From Agromyces sp. H17E-10 (GTDB lineage Bacteria; Actinomycetota; Actinomycetes; Actinomycetales; Microbacteriaceae), in contig NZ_CP095042.1 in the NCBI RefSeq assembly GCF_022919715.1, forward strand, positions 2,418,001 to 2,482,000: a stretch of 64,000 nt of DNA, given 5' to 3'. Both the position numbers and the translations under genes were made by a program. Below, piece by piece: positions 1-9,345 of the stretch. The stretch's first letter is position 1. Every line of letters begins with the position of its first letter. The notes under the pieces were generated by a model. The model did no database searches and was not told where the DNA came from. It was given only the letters and a program-made list of their open reading frames with translations.

Positions 1-2649
1 GACTCGCAGACCGCCTACATCCTGACGATCATGAACGACCTCATCCCCGAGGGGCTCGAGGATGCGGTCGCCACGCAGTTCGAGGAGACGCTCGCACGAC
101 GCGGCAACCACCTCTCGACGGGCTTCCTCGGCGTCGACGGCCTGCTGCCGGCGCTCACGAAGATCGGCCGCACCGATATCGCCTACACGCTGCTGCAGAA
201 CACCGACTACCCGTCGTGGGGCTACGAGATCGGCAAGGGCGCGACGACGATCTGGGAGCGTTGGAACTCGATCATGCCCGACGGTTCGTTCGGACCGGTC
301 GAGATGAACTCGTTCAACCACTACGCCTACGGCGCGGTGGGTGAGTGGGTGTACCGCACGATGGCCGGCGTCTCCGCGCTCGAGCCCGGCTACCGCAAGG
401 TGCTCGTGGCGCCGCAGCCGGGCGCGGGGGTCGACACGGTCGACTACGAGCTCGAGACCCCGTACGGCACCGTCGTCTCCGACTGGCGAACGGATGCCTC
501 TGGCACGATGCGCCTCGACGTGACGGTGCCTGCCAACGCGACGGCCGAGATCCGCATTCCGACGTCGAGCCGGTGGGCGATCACCGAGGGCGGCGTGCCC
601 GCCACGTCGGCGGAGGGCGTCGAGTTCTCGCGGTACGAGAACGGCGCGGCCGTGTTCACCGTCGGATCGGGCGACTACGCGTTCGGCCAGGACGCGACGC
701 TCGGCCGCCTCGGCGACACCCGTGACTCGGCGGCCGCGTTCGACGCGAAGGTCGAGGAACTCGACGAAGCCGGCTCGCTCTCGGCGGAGCAGGCGGAGGC
801 GCTCACCGAGTACGCCGACACCTTCGCCGAGCGCGCCGACAGGGCCTGGGACGCGTACGTCGGCGACGCGAAGGGTCGCGACCGCGACCTGCGCACCGCC
901 GCGGCGGCGCACAAGGCGCTGAGCGCGATCCAGTCGATCTCCGCGTACCTCGACCGTGAGGTCGACCATGGTGCGCTCGCCGTCGAGACGGCCGACGCGC
1001 TGCAGGCGATCCTCGAACCGGCGGCGGCGAAGCTCACGCAGGCCTGTGCGACGCTCGCCGGCGCCGAGGTCTCGCTCACGACTCCGGCCGACGGGGTCTT
1101 CCCGGGCGACGTGGCACGCGCGAGCATCGCGGTCGAGGTGACCGGAAAGAAGAAGCTGGGTCAGGTCGAGGCTGAGCTCGTCTCGGACGACGGGTTCACG
1201 GTCACCGCCGTCGACGAGCGGCGCCTGCCGCAGCTCGCGCCGGGCGCGACCTCGACGTTCGACTTCGACGTGACGGTGCCGGCAGGTACCGAGCCCGGTC
1301 GCTACGGACTGACGGGTTCGCTGAACTACCGATACGAGGGCACCGACGTCGAGATCCCGGTCGATGCCGAGCTCGTGGTGTCGGCCCCGGTCGTGGTGCA
1401 GGCCGTGACGGTCGAGCCGGCGGCGGCGCATCCCGGTGACGTCGTCGCGGTGACGGTCGACCTCGCGAACCTGAGCGACGACGCTCGCACGGGCGCCCTG
1501 CGCGTCGAGGGCCCCGAGGGCTGGAGCGCGGCGACGGCCGAGGTCGACCTCGCCGCCGGAGCGACATCAGCCGCATCCGTCGAGGTCAGCGTGCCGTACA
1601 CGGTGACCGCAGGCGATGTCGCCCTCACGGCGTCGGTCGGCTCGACGACCGACGAGCGCGGTTCGGCGACGCTCGCGGTCGGCCTGACGAACGCCCCGGC
1701 GATCGTCGTCGACCACGTCGACCTCGGCCTCGCGCAGTCGGAGCGCTCGCACGGCCTCACGGCTTCCGAGCATTCGGGCACCTCGAGCGAGGCGGGCCTC
1801 ACCCGCCGCTACACGCACACGTCGTATCCGGGCGGCTGGTTCGAGTTCGATGTCGCGGTGCCGGCGGGCGAACCGTTCGTGGTGCGCGCGGTCGAGACGT
1901 TCGACGGGGCGCGTCAGAAGACGTACGACGTGTCGGCCGACGGTGCGACGGTGTTCGAGCAGCGCTACGCCCGAACGGCTGGCGGCGCGGGAACGATGGC
2001 CTACCAGTTCCTGGTCGAGCCGTCCGCGGCGACGGCCGACGGCAAGGTGCGACTGCGCTTCCAGGACGTCGACGGCGGCTACGACCCCTCGATCGCCGAC
2101 GTCTGGGTGCTGCCGGCGACGCCGGGTCTCGACGCCGCCGCGAACGTGCTCGCCGGCTCGGTCGCGACCGCCCGCACGAGCCTGCAGTCGGCGCCCGCGT
2201 GGAGCACGGCGAACCTCGTCGACGGCAAGCGCGAGAGCGTCGCGGGTGGCGCGAAGGGCTACACGTCGAACGGTCCCGACCGTTCGCAGACGGGCGTCGA
2301 CCAGTGGGTCGCGTTCGACCTCGGCGAGGCGAAGCCGGTGAACACCGTCGTCGTCTACCCGCGCACCGCCACCGCCGACGACCCCGCGGCCGACGGCACC
2401 GACGGTGCGCACTTCCCGAAGGCGTTCGCGTTGCAGGTGAGCGACGACGGCGTGAACTGGACGACCGTGAAGCAGGTGACCGGACAGGCCGACCCGGGCC
2501 CGCGGCCCCAGACCTACCGGTTCGACACCGTGCAGGCGCGCCACGTGCGGCTCGCGGTCACCGAGCTCGGCCGGCCGACCGCCGAGGAGGGCCGACTCGG
2601 CTACTACCGCCTGCAGCTCGCGGAGGTGCAGGCCTTCGAGCTCGGCTGA
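1..2649 (+). CDS. alpha-L-rhamnosidase (GH78), C-terminal part of a secreted multidomain enzyme
   Basis: The frame is open from base 1, so the 5' end lies outside the window; 882 residues are visible. The first ~110 residues match the end of the GH78 six-hairpin catalytic domain (GVDGLLPAL, DYPSWGYEIGKGATTIWERW, FNHYAYGAVGEW), followed by the rhamnosidase C-terminal beta-sandwich to ~220. A helical spacer rich in Ala/Glu (~235-345) is followed by two NEW3-like beta-sandwich domains (~350-560), another beta-sandwich and a discoidin (F5/8 type C) carbohydrate-binding domain (~745-880). The family releases terminal L-rhamnose from plant or bacterial glycans outside the cell. No sortase signal is present at the C terminus. 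Family call is strong; exact substrate is inference. Confidence 0.88.
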   Translation, partial: DSQTAYILTIMNDLIPEGLEDAVATQFEETLARRGNHLSTGFLGVDGLLPALTKIGRTDIAYTLLQNTDYPSWGYEIGKGATTIWERWNSIMPDGSFGPVEMNSFNHYAYGAVGEWVYRTMAGVSALEPGYRKVLVAPQPGAGVDTVDYELETPYGTVVSDWRTDASGTMRLDVTVPANATAEIRIPTSSRWAITEGGVPATSAEGVEFSRYENGAAVFTVGSGDYAFGQDATLGRLGDTRDSAAAFDAKVEELDEAGSLSAEQAEALTEYADTFAERADRAWDAYVGDAKGRDRDLRTAAAAHKALSAIQSISAYLDREVDHGALAVETADALQAILEPAAAKLTQACATLAGAEVSLTTPADGVFPGDVARASIAVEVTGKKKLGQVEAELVSDDGFTVTAVDERRLPQLAPGATSTFDFDVTVPAGTEPGRYGLTGSLNYRYEGTDVEIPVDAELVVSAPVVVQAVTVEPAAAHPGDVVAVTVDLANLSDDARTGALRVEGPEGWSAATAEVDLAAGATSAASVEVSVPYTVTAGDVALTASVGSTTDERGSATLAVGLTNAPAIVVDHVDLGLAQSERSHGLTASEHSGTSSEAGLTRRYTHTSYPGGWFEFDVAVPAGEPFVVRAVETFDGARQKTYDVSADGATVFEQRYARTAGGAGTMAYQFLVEPSAATADGKVRLRFQDVDGGYDPSIADVWVLPATPGLDAAANVLAGSVATARTSLQSAPAWSTANLVDGKRESVAGGAKGYTSNGPDRSQTGVDQWVAFDLGEAKPVNTVVVYPRTATADDPAADGTDGAHFPKAFALQVSDDGVNWTTVKQVTGQADPGPRPQTYRFDTVQARHVRLAVTELGRPTAEEGRLGYYRLQLAEVQAFELG

Positions 2650-2664
2650 CGATCGCGCTCGTCG

Positions 2665-2708
2665 GACGACGGGTCGGATGCCTCGGGTGAGGTGTCCGGC
2701 CCGTCGTC
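2665..2708. terminator. bidirectional hairpin between convergent genes
   Basis: GACGACGGG at 2665-2673 pairs perfectly with CCCGTCGTC at 2700-2708, and the loop itself pairs GGATGCCTC with GAGGTGTCC with one mismatch. It lies exactly between the rhamnosidase stop and the glpD stop, so it can serve both strands. There is no clear T tract. Confidence 0.55.
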
Positions 2709-2711
2709 GTG

Positions 2712-4361
2712 TCAGCTGAGCCGGGCCGTCGCCTCCGCGACCAACTCCGCGACCGCGTCGTGCGCGCGCTCGCGGTCGGGGGCGACGAGCCCGATGCGGG
2801 TGCGGCGGTCGAGCACGTCGTCGACGTCGAGCGCGCCCTCTGCCCCCACCGCGAACTCGATCTCGGCGCGGGTGACATCGATGCCCGGCGCGACGCGGTC
2901 GGCAGGGCGGTCGCAGCGGGCGAGGGCGAGCACGGTGGATGCCTCGGCGCCGAAGCGGGCCGCGAGCGAGGCGGGCGCTTCGCCGTCGTGAGCCGCCGTC
3001 GATCGCCCGGCCGGCGCCGCGTCGGCGCCGGCGAACGGCACGGCCGACGCCGGTGCACCGACGAGGGCGAGCTCGGCGGTGCGGCAGCCCGTATCATCGA
3101 GGCCGGCGTGCCGGCAGGCGAGGTCGACCGCGTCGCGCGCCATCGCGCGGTAGGTCGTGAGCTTGCCGCCGAGCACGTTGACGAGTCCCGACGCCGAGAC
3201 CGCGACGTGGTGGCGTCGGGAGATGTCGGCCGTGCCGCCGCCGTTGCCGCCGGTGTCGATGAGCGGGCGCAGGCCGGCGAACGCGCCGAGCACGTCGCTG
3301 CGCCCGAGGGAGCGTGCGAGCGCCGACGAGATGGTCCGCAGCAGGAAGTCGATCTCCTGCTCCTCGGGCTGCGGCACGTCGGGGATCGGCCCGGGCGCCT
3401 CCTCGTCGGTGAGTCCGACGACGACGCGACCGAGCTGCTGCGGCAGGGCGAACACGAACCGGCTGACCGATCCGGGATGCGGCACGGTGAGCGCGACCGT
3501 CGGGTGTCCGAGCACGGCGGCGTCGAGCACGAGGTGCGTGCCGCGACTCGGGCGCATCCGGATGCCGGGGTCGAGTTCGCCGGCCCAGACCCCCGCGGCG
3601 TTCACCACCGCGCGGGCCCGGAGGGTGAGGGATTCGCCCGTGACCGTGTCGGTGAGCGTCGCGGAGTCGGCCGTCGCATCCGAGACGCGAACTCTGGTGA
3701 GCACGGTCGCGCCGTGGGCCGCAGCGGTGCGGGCGAGGGCGACGACGAGCCGGGCGTCGTCGACGAGCTGCCCGTCGAACGAGAGCATGCCGCCCCGCAG
3801 GCCCTCGCGTCGCAGCCCGGGCGCCAGCGCGAGCGCCTCGGCGGTGCCGACGTGTCGTGGGTGCGCGAGCACGCTCGCGGGCGTGCGCGCGAGCATGCGC
3901 AGCCCGTCGCCGAGTCCGAGCCCGACGCGGCCCATCGCCCGCTGCTTCGACGACGTCGAAGCGGTGAACGGCAGCAGCTGGGGGAGGCTGCGCACGAGGT
4001 GCGGCGCGACCCGGGTCATCAGGACGTGCCGTTCGACGGCGCTCTCGCGGGCGACCGCGACGTCGCCGGTGGCGAGGTAGCGCAGGCCGCCGTGCACGAG
4101 CTTCGAGCTCCACCGGCTCGTGCCGAACGCGAGGTCGTGCGCCTCGGCGAGCACGACCGACAGGCCGCGGCTCGCGGCGTCGAGGGCCACGCCCGCGCCG
4201 GTGACGCCGCCGCCGATGACGAGCACGTCGACCGGCGTCGTGCGGTCGGCGAGCGCTTCGAGCTCGCGGCGGCGCCGTGCGGCGTCGAGCGTCGACGAGT
4301 GCGCCGGCGCCGGGGCGGGGGAGGAGGTCAGGGACGCAGGTGTCCGTCGAGGGCGTGCCAA
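2712..4361 (-). CDS. glpD: FAD-dependent glycerol-3-phosphate dehydrogenase
   Basis: Oxidises sn-glycerol 3-phosphate to dihydroxyacetone phosphate at the membrane, passing electrons to quinone. The dinucleotide motif GGGVTGAG lies at ~50-57, followed by FGTSRWSSKLVHGGLRYL typical of GlpD, and GGKLTTYR near residue 390; a C-terminal helical domain follows. No ATG or GTG exists near the expected N terminus. I chose TTG at 4361 because GGAG lies 8 bases upstream, giving 549 residues, normal for actinobacterial GlpD. This start overlaps the end of the upstream tetR by 34 bases, so the two are translationally linked. Its product DHAP is the substrate of the alkyl-DHAP-synthase-like enzyme encoded divergently. 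Confidence 0.9.
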   Translation of the reverse strand: MARPRRTPASLTSSPAPAPAHSSTLDAARRRRELEALADRTTPVDVLVIGGGVTGAGVALDAASRGLSVVLAEAHDLAFGTSRWSSKLVHGGLRYLATGDVAVARESAVERHVLMTRVAPHLVRSLPQLLPFTASTSSKQRAMGRVGLGLGDGLRMLARTPASVLAHPRHVGTAEALALAPGLRREGLRGGMLSFDGQLVDDARLVVALARTAAAHGATVLTRVRVSDATADSATLTDTVTGESLTLRARAVVNAAGVWAGELDPGIRMRPSRGTHLVLDAAVLGHPTVALTVPHPGSVSRFVFALPQQLGRVVVGLTDEEAPGPIPDVPQPEEQEIDFLLRTISSALARSLGRSDVLGAFAGLRPLIDTGGNGGGTADISRRHHVAVSASGLVNVLGGKLTTYRAMARDAVDLACRHAGLDDTGCRTAELALVGAPASAVPFAGADAAPAGRSTAAHDGEAPASLAARFGAEASTVLALARCDRPADRVAPGIDVTRAEIEFAVGAEGALDVDDVLDRRTRIGLVAPDRERAHDAVAELVAEATARLS

Positions 4362-4924
4362 AGTTCGTTGCTCCAATGCGGCTCGTCGATGAGGGCGGAG
4401 ACGGTGTCGTGGGAGAGGATCGCCGACTGGGCGACGAGCAGCAGCATGACGGCGAGGTCGCCCGGCGCGCCCTCGCGCACGGTGCCGCCGCGCTGGGCCT
4501 CGGCGATCGCGACCGAGATCCACTGCAGGATGACGCGCTGGCTCGTGCCGATGCGCTGCAGCGTGTAGCGGGTGAACACCTCGGGCTCGCGCTCGAGCAG
4601 CCGGCCGAAGAGCGGGTCGGCGCGGAAGAGCTCGGCGAAGCGCAGCACGTCGCGCACGATCTCGTCGCGCGAGGTCGCGGGTTCGGGGAACCGCTCGATG
4701 AGCGCCACGGTCGCCCGCACGAGGGTCGCTCGCACGATCTCGTCGGCGCTCGCCCAGCGCCGGTACACGGTCGGCCGGCTGACGCCGGCGTTGCGCGCGA
4801 CCTCGGCCACGGTGACTCCGCCGACGCCACGTGCCGAGATCAGCTCGGCGGCGGCGTCGAGCATGCGCGACTCGGTCTCGTCCCACACCGGACGGTCGAG
4901 CTCGAGCACTTGACGATCTTCCAT
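4328..4924 (-). CDS. TetR/AcrR family transcriptional regulator
   Basis: 198-residue repressor with an N-terminal helix-turn-helix (GVTVAEVARNAGVSRPTVYRRW, ~35-55) and a helical ligand-binding C-terminal half. It heads the tetR-glpD operon and faces the agpS-like operon across a 128-base gap, so it probably controls both directions. A GTGTCACAC dyad sits just upstream of its start codon. The ligand is unknown; a lipid or acyl-CoA would fit the neighbours, but this is inference. Confidence 0.85.
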   Translation of the reverse strand: MEDRQVLELDRPVWDETESRMLDAAAELISARGVGGVTVAEVARNAGVSRPTVYRRWASADEIVRATLVRATVALIERFPEPATSRDEIVRDVLRFAELFRADPLFGRLLEREPEVFTRYTLQRIGTSQRVILQWISVAIAEAQRGGTVREGAPGDLAVMLLLVAQSAILSHDTVSALIDEPHWSNELWHALDGHLRP

Positions 4925-4927
4925 GAT

Positions 4928-4941
4928 GTGTCACACTGTAA
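4928..4941. promoter_or_regulatory. possible TetR operator in the divergent tetR/agpS gap
   Basis: GTGTCACAC (4928-4936) is a 9-base palindrome followed by TGTAA. On the minus strand TTACAGT gives a possible -10 (TACAGT) about ten bases before the tetR start codon. Position suggests autoregulation; the match to any known operator is not established. Confidence 0.3.
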
Positions 4942-4992
4942 CGCATGGTCGATGGTGACGACAGGGCGCCCGTGAAGCCCGCCGGTGAACCC

Positions 4993-5067
4993 CCCATGCG
5001 CTGGAACGGCCAGTCGGCCGGTGCTGTGAGAGCCCGCGAGGAGCCCGCTCCCATGCGCTGGAACGGC
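4993..5067 (+). repeat. 18-base direct repeat around the agpS start
   Basis: CCCATGCGCTGGAACGGC occurs at 4993-5010 and again, identical and in frame, at 5050-5067 (57 bases apart). Each copy encodes MRWNG. The second copy is preceded by GAGGAG and continues into the conserved WGD stretch, so the first copy looks like a partial duplication of the gene start. Confidence 0.85.
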
Positions 5068-6726
5068 TGGGGAGATCCCGCCAAGGCGAAGGAGCTCCCG
5101 CTCGCGGTGCGCGCCCTGCTGCCGATGGTCCTCGGTCGCGTGCCGAAGCCCGAGCCCGCCGTCGCGCTCGACGACGTCGAGCTCGCTCCGACTCGGCTCG
5201 ACGACGACGACCTCGCCGCGCTCGCCGCGGTCGTCGGCGCCGGGCATCTCGCGATCGACGACGAGTCGCGCATCCGTCACTCCGGCGGCCGTTCGACCCC
5301 CGACCTGCTGCGTCGACGGGCCCGACGACAGGGCGCCCCCGACGCGATCGTCTCGCCCGCCGACCACGACCAGGTCGCCGCGGTGCTGCGCGTCGCGGGC
5401 GAGCGAGACCTCGCGGTCGTGCCCTTCGGCGGCGGCACGAGCGTCGTCGGCGGCCTCGACCCCGAGCGCGGCGCGCATCGCGGGGTCGTCGCGCTCGACC
5501 TGCGGCGGCTGACGGGGCTCGTCTCCCTCGACGAGACGAGCGGCGAGGCGGTGCTCCTCGCCGGCACGACCGGCCCCGAGGCCGAGCGGCTGCTCGGCGA
5601 CCACGGGTTCGAGCTCGGGCACTTCCCGCAGAGCTTCCGGTACGCGACGCTCGGCGGGTTCGCGGCCGCGCGCTCGTCGGGCCAGAACTCGGCCGGCAAC
5701 GGGCGCTTCGACGCGATGGTCACTGGCCTCCGCGTCGCCACCCCGACCGGCGAACTCGCCCTCGGCCGTGCGCCGGGATCGGCCGCCGGCCCCGACCTGC
5801 TGCGGCTCTTCCTCGGCTCCGAAGGCGCGTTCGGCGTGATCACCGAGGTGCGACTGCGCGTGCGCCCAGTGCCCGCGGTGCGGCTCGCCGAGGCGTGGAC
5901 CTTCCCCGACTTCGCCACCGGCGCCGACGCGTTGCGCCGGGTCGCGCAGCTCGGCACGGGGCCGACCGTCATCCGGCTCTCCGACGAGGCCGAGACGGGT
6001 GTCTCGCTCGCCCAGGTCGGCCGCATCGGCAAGGCGCTCGCCAAGGGCGCGAGCGCGGTCACGGTCTTCGAGGGCGACGCCGAGCTCGCCGCCGAGCGGC
6101 AGGTGCGCACGGCGCAGGTGCTCCGCGAGGCCGGAGGCACCTCGACCGGCCCCGCCGCCGCGGAGGAATGGGTGCACGGACGGTTCAACGCCCCGTACCT
6201 GCGCGACGCGCTGCTCGACCACGGCGTCTTCTGCGAGACGCTCGAGACGGCGACGACCTGGTCGAACCTCGAGCGGCTGAAGCGCGAGGTGACCGCCGCG
6301 ATCTCCGACGGCTTCGCCGCGCTCGGCGCGAAGTCGCTCGTGCTCTGCCATGTCTCGCACGTCTACCCGACGGGCGCCGCGCTCTACTTCACGATCCTCG
6401 CCGTACTGAAGGGCGACCAGCTCGCCGGCTGGCAACCGGTGAAGTCCGCCGTCAACGACGCGATCATGGCGGGCGGCGGCACCATCAGCCACCACCACGG
6501 CGTCGGTCGCGACCACGCCCCGTGGCTCGAGCGTGAGGTCGGGCCGGTCGGCCTGCGCATCCTCCGCGCGGTCAAGGCCGAGCTCGACCCCGCGGGCATC
6601 ATGAACCCGGGTGCGCTGCTCGTGGGTGCGGCGTCGGCACCGCCGGTTGCGCCGGTCGGCACTCCGCCGGGCGAGACGCGGGATGCCGCATCCGCCGCCG
6701 CCCCCACGACGACCGGGAACGCCTGA
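5053..6726 (+). CDS. agpS: FAD-binding oxidase, alkyldihydroxyacetonephosphate-synthase-like
   Basis: 557-residue flavoenzyme of the VAO/AGPS family. It carries the N-terminal MRWNGWGD signature, the FAD-binding loop PFGGGTSVVGG (~124-134), SGQNSAGNGRFDAMV, and a C-terminal HHHGVGRDHAPW histidine cluster (~480) typical of alkyl-DHAP synthases, which exchange the acyl chain of acyl-DHAP for a fatty alcohol to make an ether bond. An upstream ATG at 4945 has no ribosome site; ATG 5053 follows GAGGAG at 9 bases. It is first in an operon with a lipid kinase and a GMC oxidase, and diverges from glpD, which makes DHAP. Bacterial members of this family are also annotated as generic FAD-linked oxidases, so the substrate is uncertain. 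Confidence 0.75.
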   Translation: MRWNGWGDPAKAKELPLAVRALLPMVLGRVPKPEPAVALDDVELAPTRLDDDDLAALAAVVGAGHLAIDDESRIRHSGGRSTPDLLRRRARRQGAPDAIVSPADHDQVAAVLRVAGERDLAVVPFGGGTSVVGGLDPERGAHRGVVALDLRRLTGLVSLDETSGEAVLLAGTTGPEAERLLGDHGFELGHFPQSFRYATLGGFAAARSSGQNSAGNGRFDAMVTGLRVATPTGELALGRAPGSAAGPDLLRLFLGSEGAFGVITEVRLRVRPVPAVRLAEAWTFPDFATGADALRRVAQLGTGPTVIRLSDEAETGVSLAQVGRIGKALAKGASAVTVFEGDAELAAERQVRTAQVLREAGGTSTGPAAAEEWVHGRFNAPYLRDALLDHGVFCETLETATTWSNLERLKREVTAAISDGFAALGAKSLVLCHVSHVYPTGAALYFTILAVLKGDQLAGWQPVKSAVNDAIMAGGGTISHHHGVGRDHAPWLEREVGPVGLRILRAVKAELDPAGIMNPGALLVGAASAPPVAPVGTPPGETRDAASAAAPTTTGNA

Positions 6727-6727
6727 C

Positions 6728-7693
6728 GTGGCCGGCCACATCTCGGTGCTGGTCAACCCGACCTCGGGTCGCGGGCGCGGGGCGGATGCCGCGGCGCGAG
6801 CGGTCGAACGGCTCGAGCAGCTCGCGACGGAGGTGCGGGTGCACCGCGGCGACTCCGTCGAGGACACGCAGCGGCTCGCGCACGAGGCGGTCGCGAGCCG
6901 GCCGCGCGCGCTCGTCGTCGTCGGCGGCGACGGCACGCTCTCGTCGGTGCTCGACGCGGTCGTCGGGTCGGGCGTGCCGATCGCGCTGGTGCCGGCGGGC
7001 ACGGGCAACGACCTCGCCCGCGCGCTCGGGCTGCCGTTCGAGGGTGCCGGGGCGGCAGCCGCTGCCGCCGAGCTCGCCGTGCACGGACGATCGCGCGCGA
7101 TCGACGTCGGCGAGATCGAGTCGTCGGCCGGGATCCGGCGGTTCCTCACCGTCGCGGCGATCGGATTCGACGCCCACGTCGCGGAGCGCACCAACCGCCT
7201 GCGCTGGCCGCGCGGACGGGCGCGGTACTACCTCGCCCTGCTCATCGAGCTCGCGCGGCTGAAGCCCACCGCGTTCGACGTCGGCCTCGACGGCGGCACG
7301 CGACAGCCGGCGCCCGGCACCCTCATCGCCGTGGGCAGTACCCGCAGCTACGGCGGCGGCATGCCCGTGTGTCCCGACGCCGACCCCGCCGACGGCCTGC
7401 TCGACGTCACCCACGTCGGACCGCTCGGCCGGGCGAAGCTCGTGCGGCTCTTCCCGCTGCTGTTGCGTGGCACGCACGTCGAGCGTCCCGAAGTCACGGT
7501 GTCCCGCGTCGCGACCGTCGACGTCGACGCCCCCGGGCTCATCGTCTACGCCGACGGCGAGCGCGTCGGCACGGGCCGGGCGAGCATCCGCGTCGTGTCC
7601 GGTGCGCTCACGGTGCTCGTGCCCGCCGACGAAGCGCCAGCGTTTGAGGCCTCCGCAGGCGAAGTGCACGCCGACCCCGAGGCATCCGCATGA
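6728..7693 (+). CDS. diacylglycerol kinase family lipid kinase
   Basis: 321 residues from a GTG one base after the upstream stop. The catalytic DAGK motifs are present: NPTSGRGRG near the N terminus, VVGGDGTLSSV (~60-70) and PAGTGNDLAR (~88-97). The family phosphorylates diacylglycerol or related lipids such as sphingosine analogues using ATP at the membrane face. It is translationally coupled to both neighbours in the agpS operon, supporting a role in glycerolipid or ether-lipid metabolism. Preferred lipid is unknown. Confidence 0.85.
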   Translation: MAGHISVLVNPTSGRGRGADAAARAVERLEQLATEVRVHRGDSVEDTQRLAHEAVASRPRALVVVGGDGTLSSVLDAVVGSGVPIALVPAGTGNDLARALGLPFEGAGAAAAAAELAVHGRSRAIDVGEIESSAGIRRFLTVAAIGFDAHVAERTNRLRWPRGRARYYLALLIELARLKPTAFDVGLDGGTRQPAPGTLIAVGSTRSYGGGMPVCPDADPADGLLDVTHVGPLGRAKLVRLFPLLLRGTHVERPEVTVSRVATVDVDAPGLIVYADGERVGTGRASIRVVSGALTVLVPADEAPAFEASAGEVHADPEASA

Positions 7694-9330
7694 CCGCCTT
7701 CGACCACGACGTCGTGATCGTCGGCTCGGGCTTCGGCGGCTCGGTCGCCGCGCTCAGGCTCTCGGCGAAGGGGTATCGCGTGCACGTCTACGAAGCCGGG
7801 CGCCGCTTCGCCGACGACGACTTCGCGAAGACGTCGTGGAACGTGCGCCGCTACCTGTGGGCGCCGGCGCTCGGATGCTACGGGGTGCAGCGCATCCACA
7901 AGCTGCCGCACGTGATGATCCTCGCCGGTGCGGGCGTCGGCGGCGGCTCGCTGAACTACGCGAACACGCTCTACGAACCGGGCCCCGCGTTCTTCGCTGA
8001 CCGGCAATGGGCCGACCTCGCCGACTGGCACGACGAGCTCGCCCCGCACTACGCGACCGCGAAGCGCATGCTCGGCGTCGTCGAGGAGTACCCGCACGAG
8101 GGCCCCGTCGAGCGGATCATGCAGGGCGCCGCGAACGACCTCGGCGTGGGCGACTCGTTCCGGCGTGCGCCGGTCGGGGTGTTCTTCGGCGCCCCCGGCG
8201 AGACGGTGCCCGATCCGTTCTTCGGCGGCGAGGGGCCCGACCGCACGGGCTGCACGCTCTGCGGCAACTGCATGGTGGGCTGCCGGGTGGGTGCCAAGAA
8301 CACGCTCGCGAAGAACTACCTCGCGCTCGCCGAACGCCTCGGCGCGACGATCGAACCGCTCCGCACCGTCGTCGAGGTGCGGCCGCGCGCGGGCGGCGGG
8401 TACGACGTGACGACTGCCCGCAGCGGTGCGTGGTTCGGTCGCGGCCGCCGCACCGTGAGCGCCGAGCAGGTCGTGTTCGCCGCCGGCACGTGGGGCACGC
8501 AGCAGCTGCTGCACCGCATGAAGGACTCCGGGGTGCTGCCCCGCCTCTCCGACGCGCTCGGCCGCCTCACCCGCACGAACTCCGAGGCGCTCGACGGCGC
8601 CGTCGCCGTGTCGGTGCCCGGCGAGCTGGGCCTCGCGCGCGGCGTCGCGATCACGACGTCGTTCCACGTCGACGAGCGCACCCACGTGGAGAACGTGCGC
8701 TACGGGCCCGGCTCGAACCTGATGGGTGCGCTCGCGACCGGCATGGTGCCGGGCGACCGATCGCTCGGTGCACGGCTCGGTGCGCTCGTGGGTGGCGCGC
8801 TGCGGCATCCCCTCACGGCCCTTCGGCTGGGGTCGCTACGCCGTTGGAGCGAGCGCGGCATCATCGCGCTCGTCATGCAGACCGCCGACAACTCGCTCAC
8901 GCTCTCGTTGCGGCGCCGCCTCGGCCGCCGGGTGCTCACGAGCGCGCAGGGCGAGGGCGAGCCGAACCCGAGTCACCTGCCCGGGGCGCACCGTGCCGCC
9001 GAGGCGATCGCTGCGCAGATGGAGGCGGCGGGCGGCCTGCACACCGAGGCGCGGGGGTCGTGGCCCGAGGTCTTCGGCATCCCGCTCACGGCGCACTTCC
9101 TCGGTGGCGCGGTCGTCTCGGGCTCGCCCGACCGCGGTGTGGTCGACCAGTACCACCGCGTGTGGGGGTATCCGGGCCTGCATGTCGTCGACGGCGCGGC
9201 CGTGCCTGCGAACCCGGGCGTGAACCCGTCGCTCACGATCACGGCCATGGCCGAGCGCGCGCTGTCGCACTGGCCGCGGCGGAGCGCCGTCGATGAGCGG
9301 CCTTCGCAGGAGCAACTGCTCGCCGGCTGA
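7690..9330 (+). CDS. GMC family FAD oxidoreductase (cholesterol-oxidase-like)
   Basis: 546 residues, start ATG overlapping the previous stop by four bases. The N-terminal Rossmann motif VIVGSGFGGSVAA (~9-21) and AGVGGGSLNYANTLYEP fit GMC oxidoreductases of the ChoD branch. A cysteine cluster, CTLCGNCMVGC (~187-197) followed by AKNTL, is shared with mycobacterial ChoD-type proteins. The C-terminal HVVDGAAVPANPGVNPSLT motif is the GMC signature end. It would oxidise an alcohol, possibly a long-chain or sterol-like alcohol; operon context suggests a fatty alcohol, which is inference. Confidence 0.8.
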   Translation: MTAFDHDVVIVGSGFGGSVAALRLSAKGYRVHVYEAGRRFADDDFAKTSWNVRRYLWAPALGCYGVQRIHKLPHVMILAGAGVGGGSLNYANTLYEPGPAFFADRQWADLADWHDELAPHYATAKRMLGVVEEYPHEGPVERIMQGAANDLGVGDSFRRAPVGVFFGAPGETVPDPFFGGEGPDRTGCTLCGNCMVGCRVGAKNTLAKNYLALAERLGATIEPLRTVVEVRPRAGGGYDVTTARSGAWFGRGRRTVSAEQVVFAAGTWGTQQLLHRMKDSGVLPRLSDALGRLTRTNSEALDGAVAVSVPGELGLARGVAITTSFHVDERTHVENVRYGPGSNLMGALATGMVPGDRSLGARLGALVGGALRHPLTALRLGSLRRWSERGIIALVMQTADNSLTLSLRRRLGRRVLTSAQGEGEPNPSHLPGAHRAAEAIAAQMEAAGGLHTEARGSWPEVFGIPLTAHFLGGAVVSGSPDRGVVDQYHRVWGYPGLHVVDGAAVPANPGVNPSLTITAMAERALSHWPRRSAVDERPSQEQLLAG

Positions 9331-9345
9331 GTCGCGGCCGGGTTC

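Noticed and set aside
2709..4568. Long open plus-strand frame opposite glpD
   Set aside because: Arg/Gly/Glu-rich translation without domains, antisense to a clear GlpD; a GC-driven shadow.
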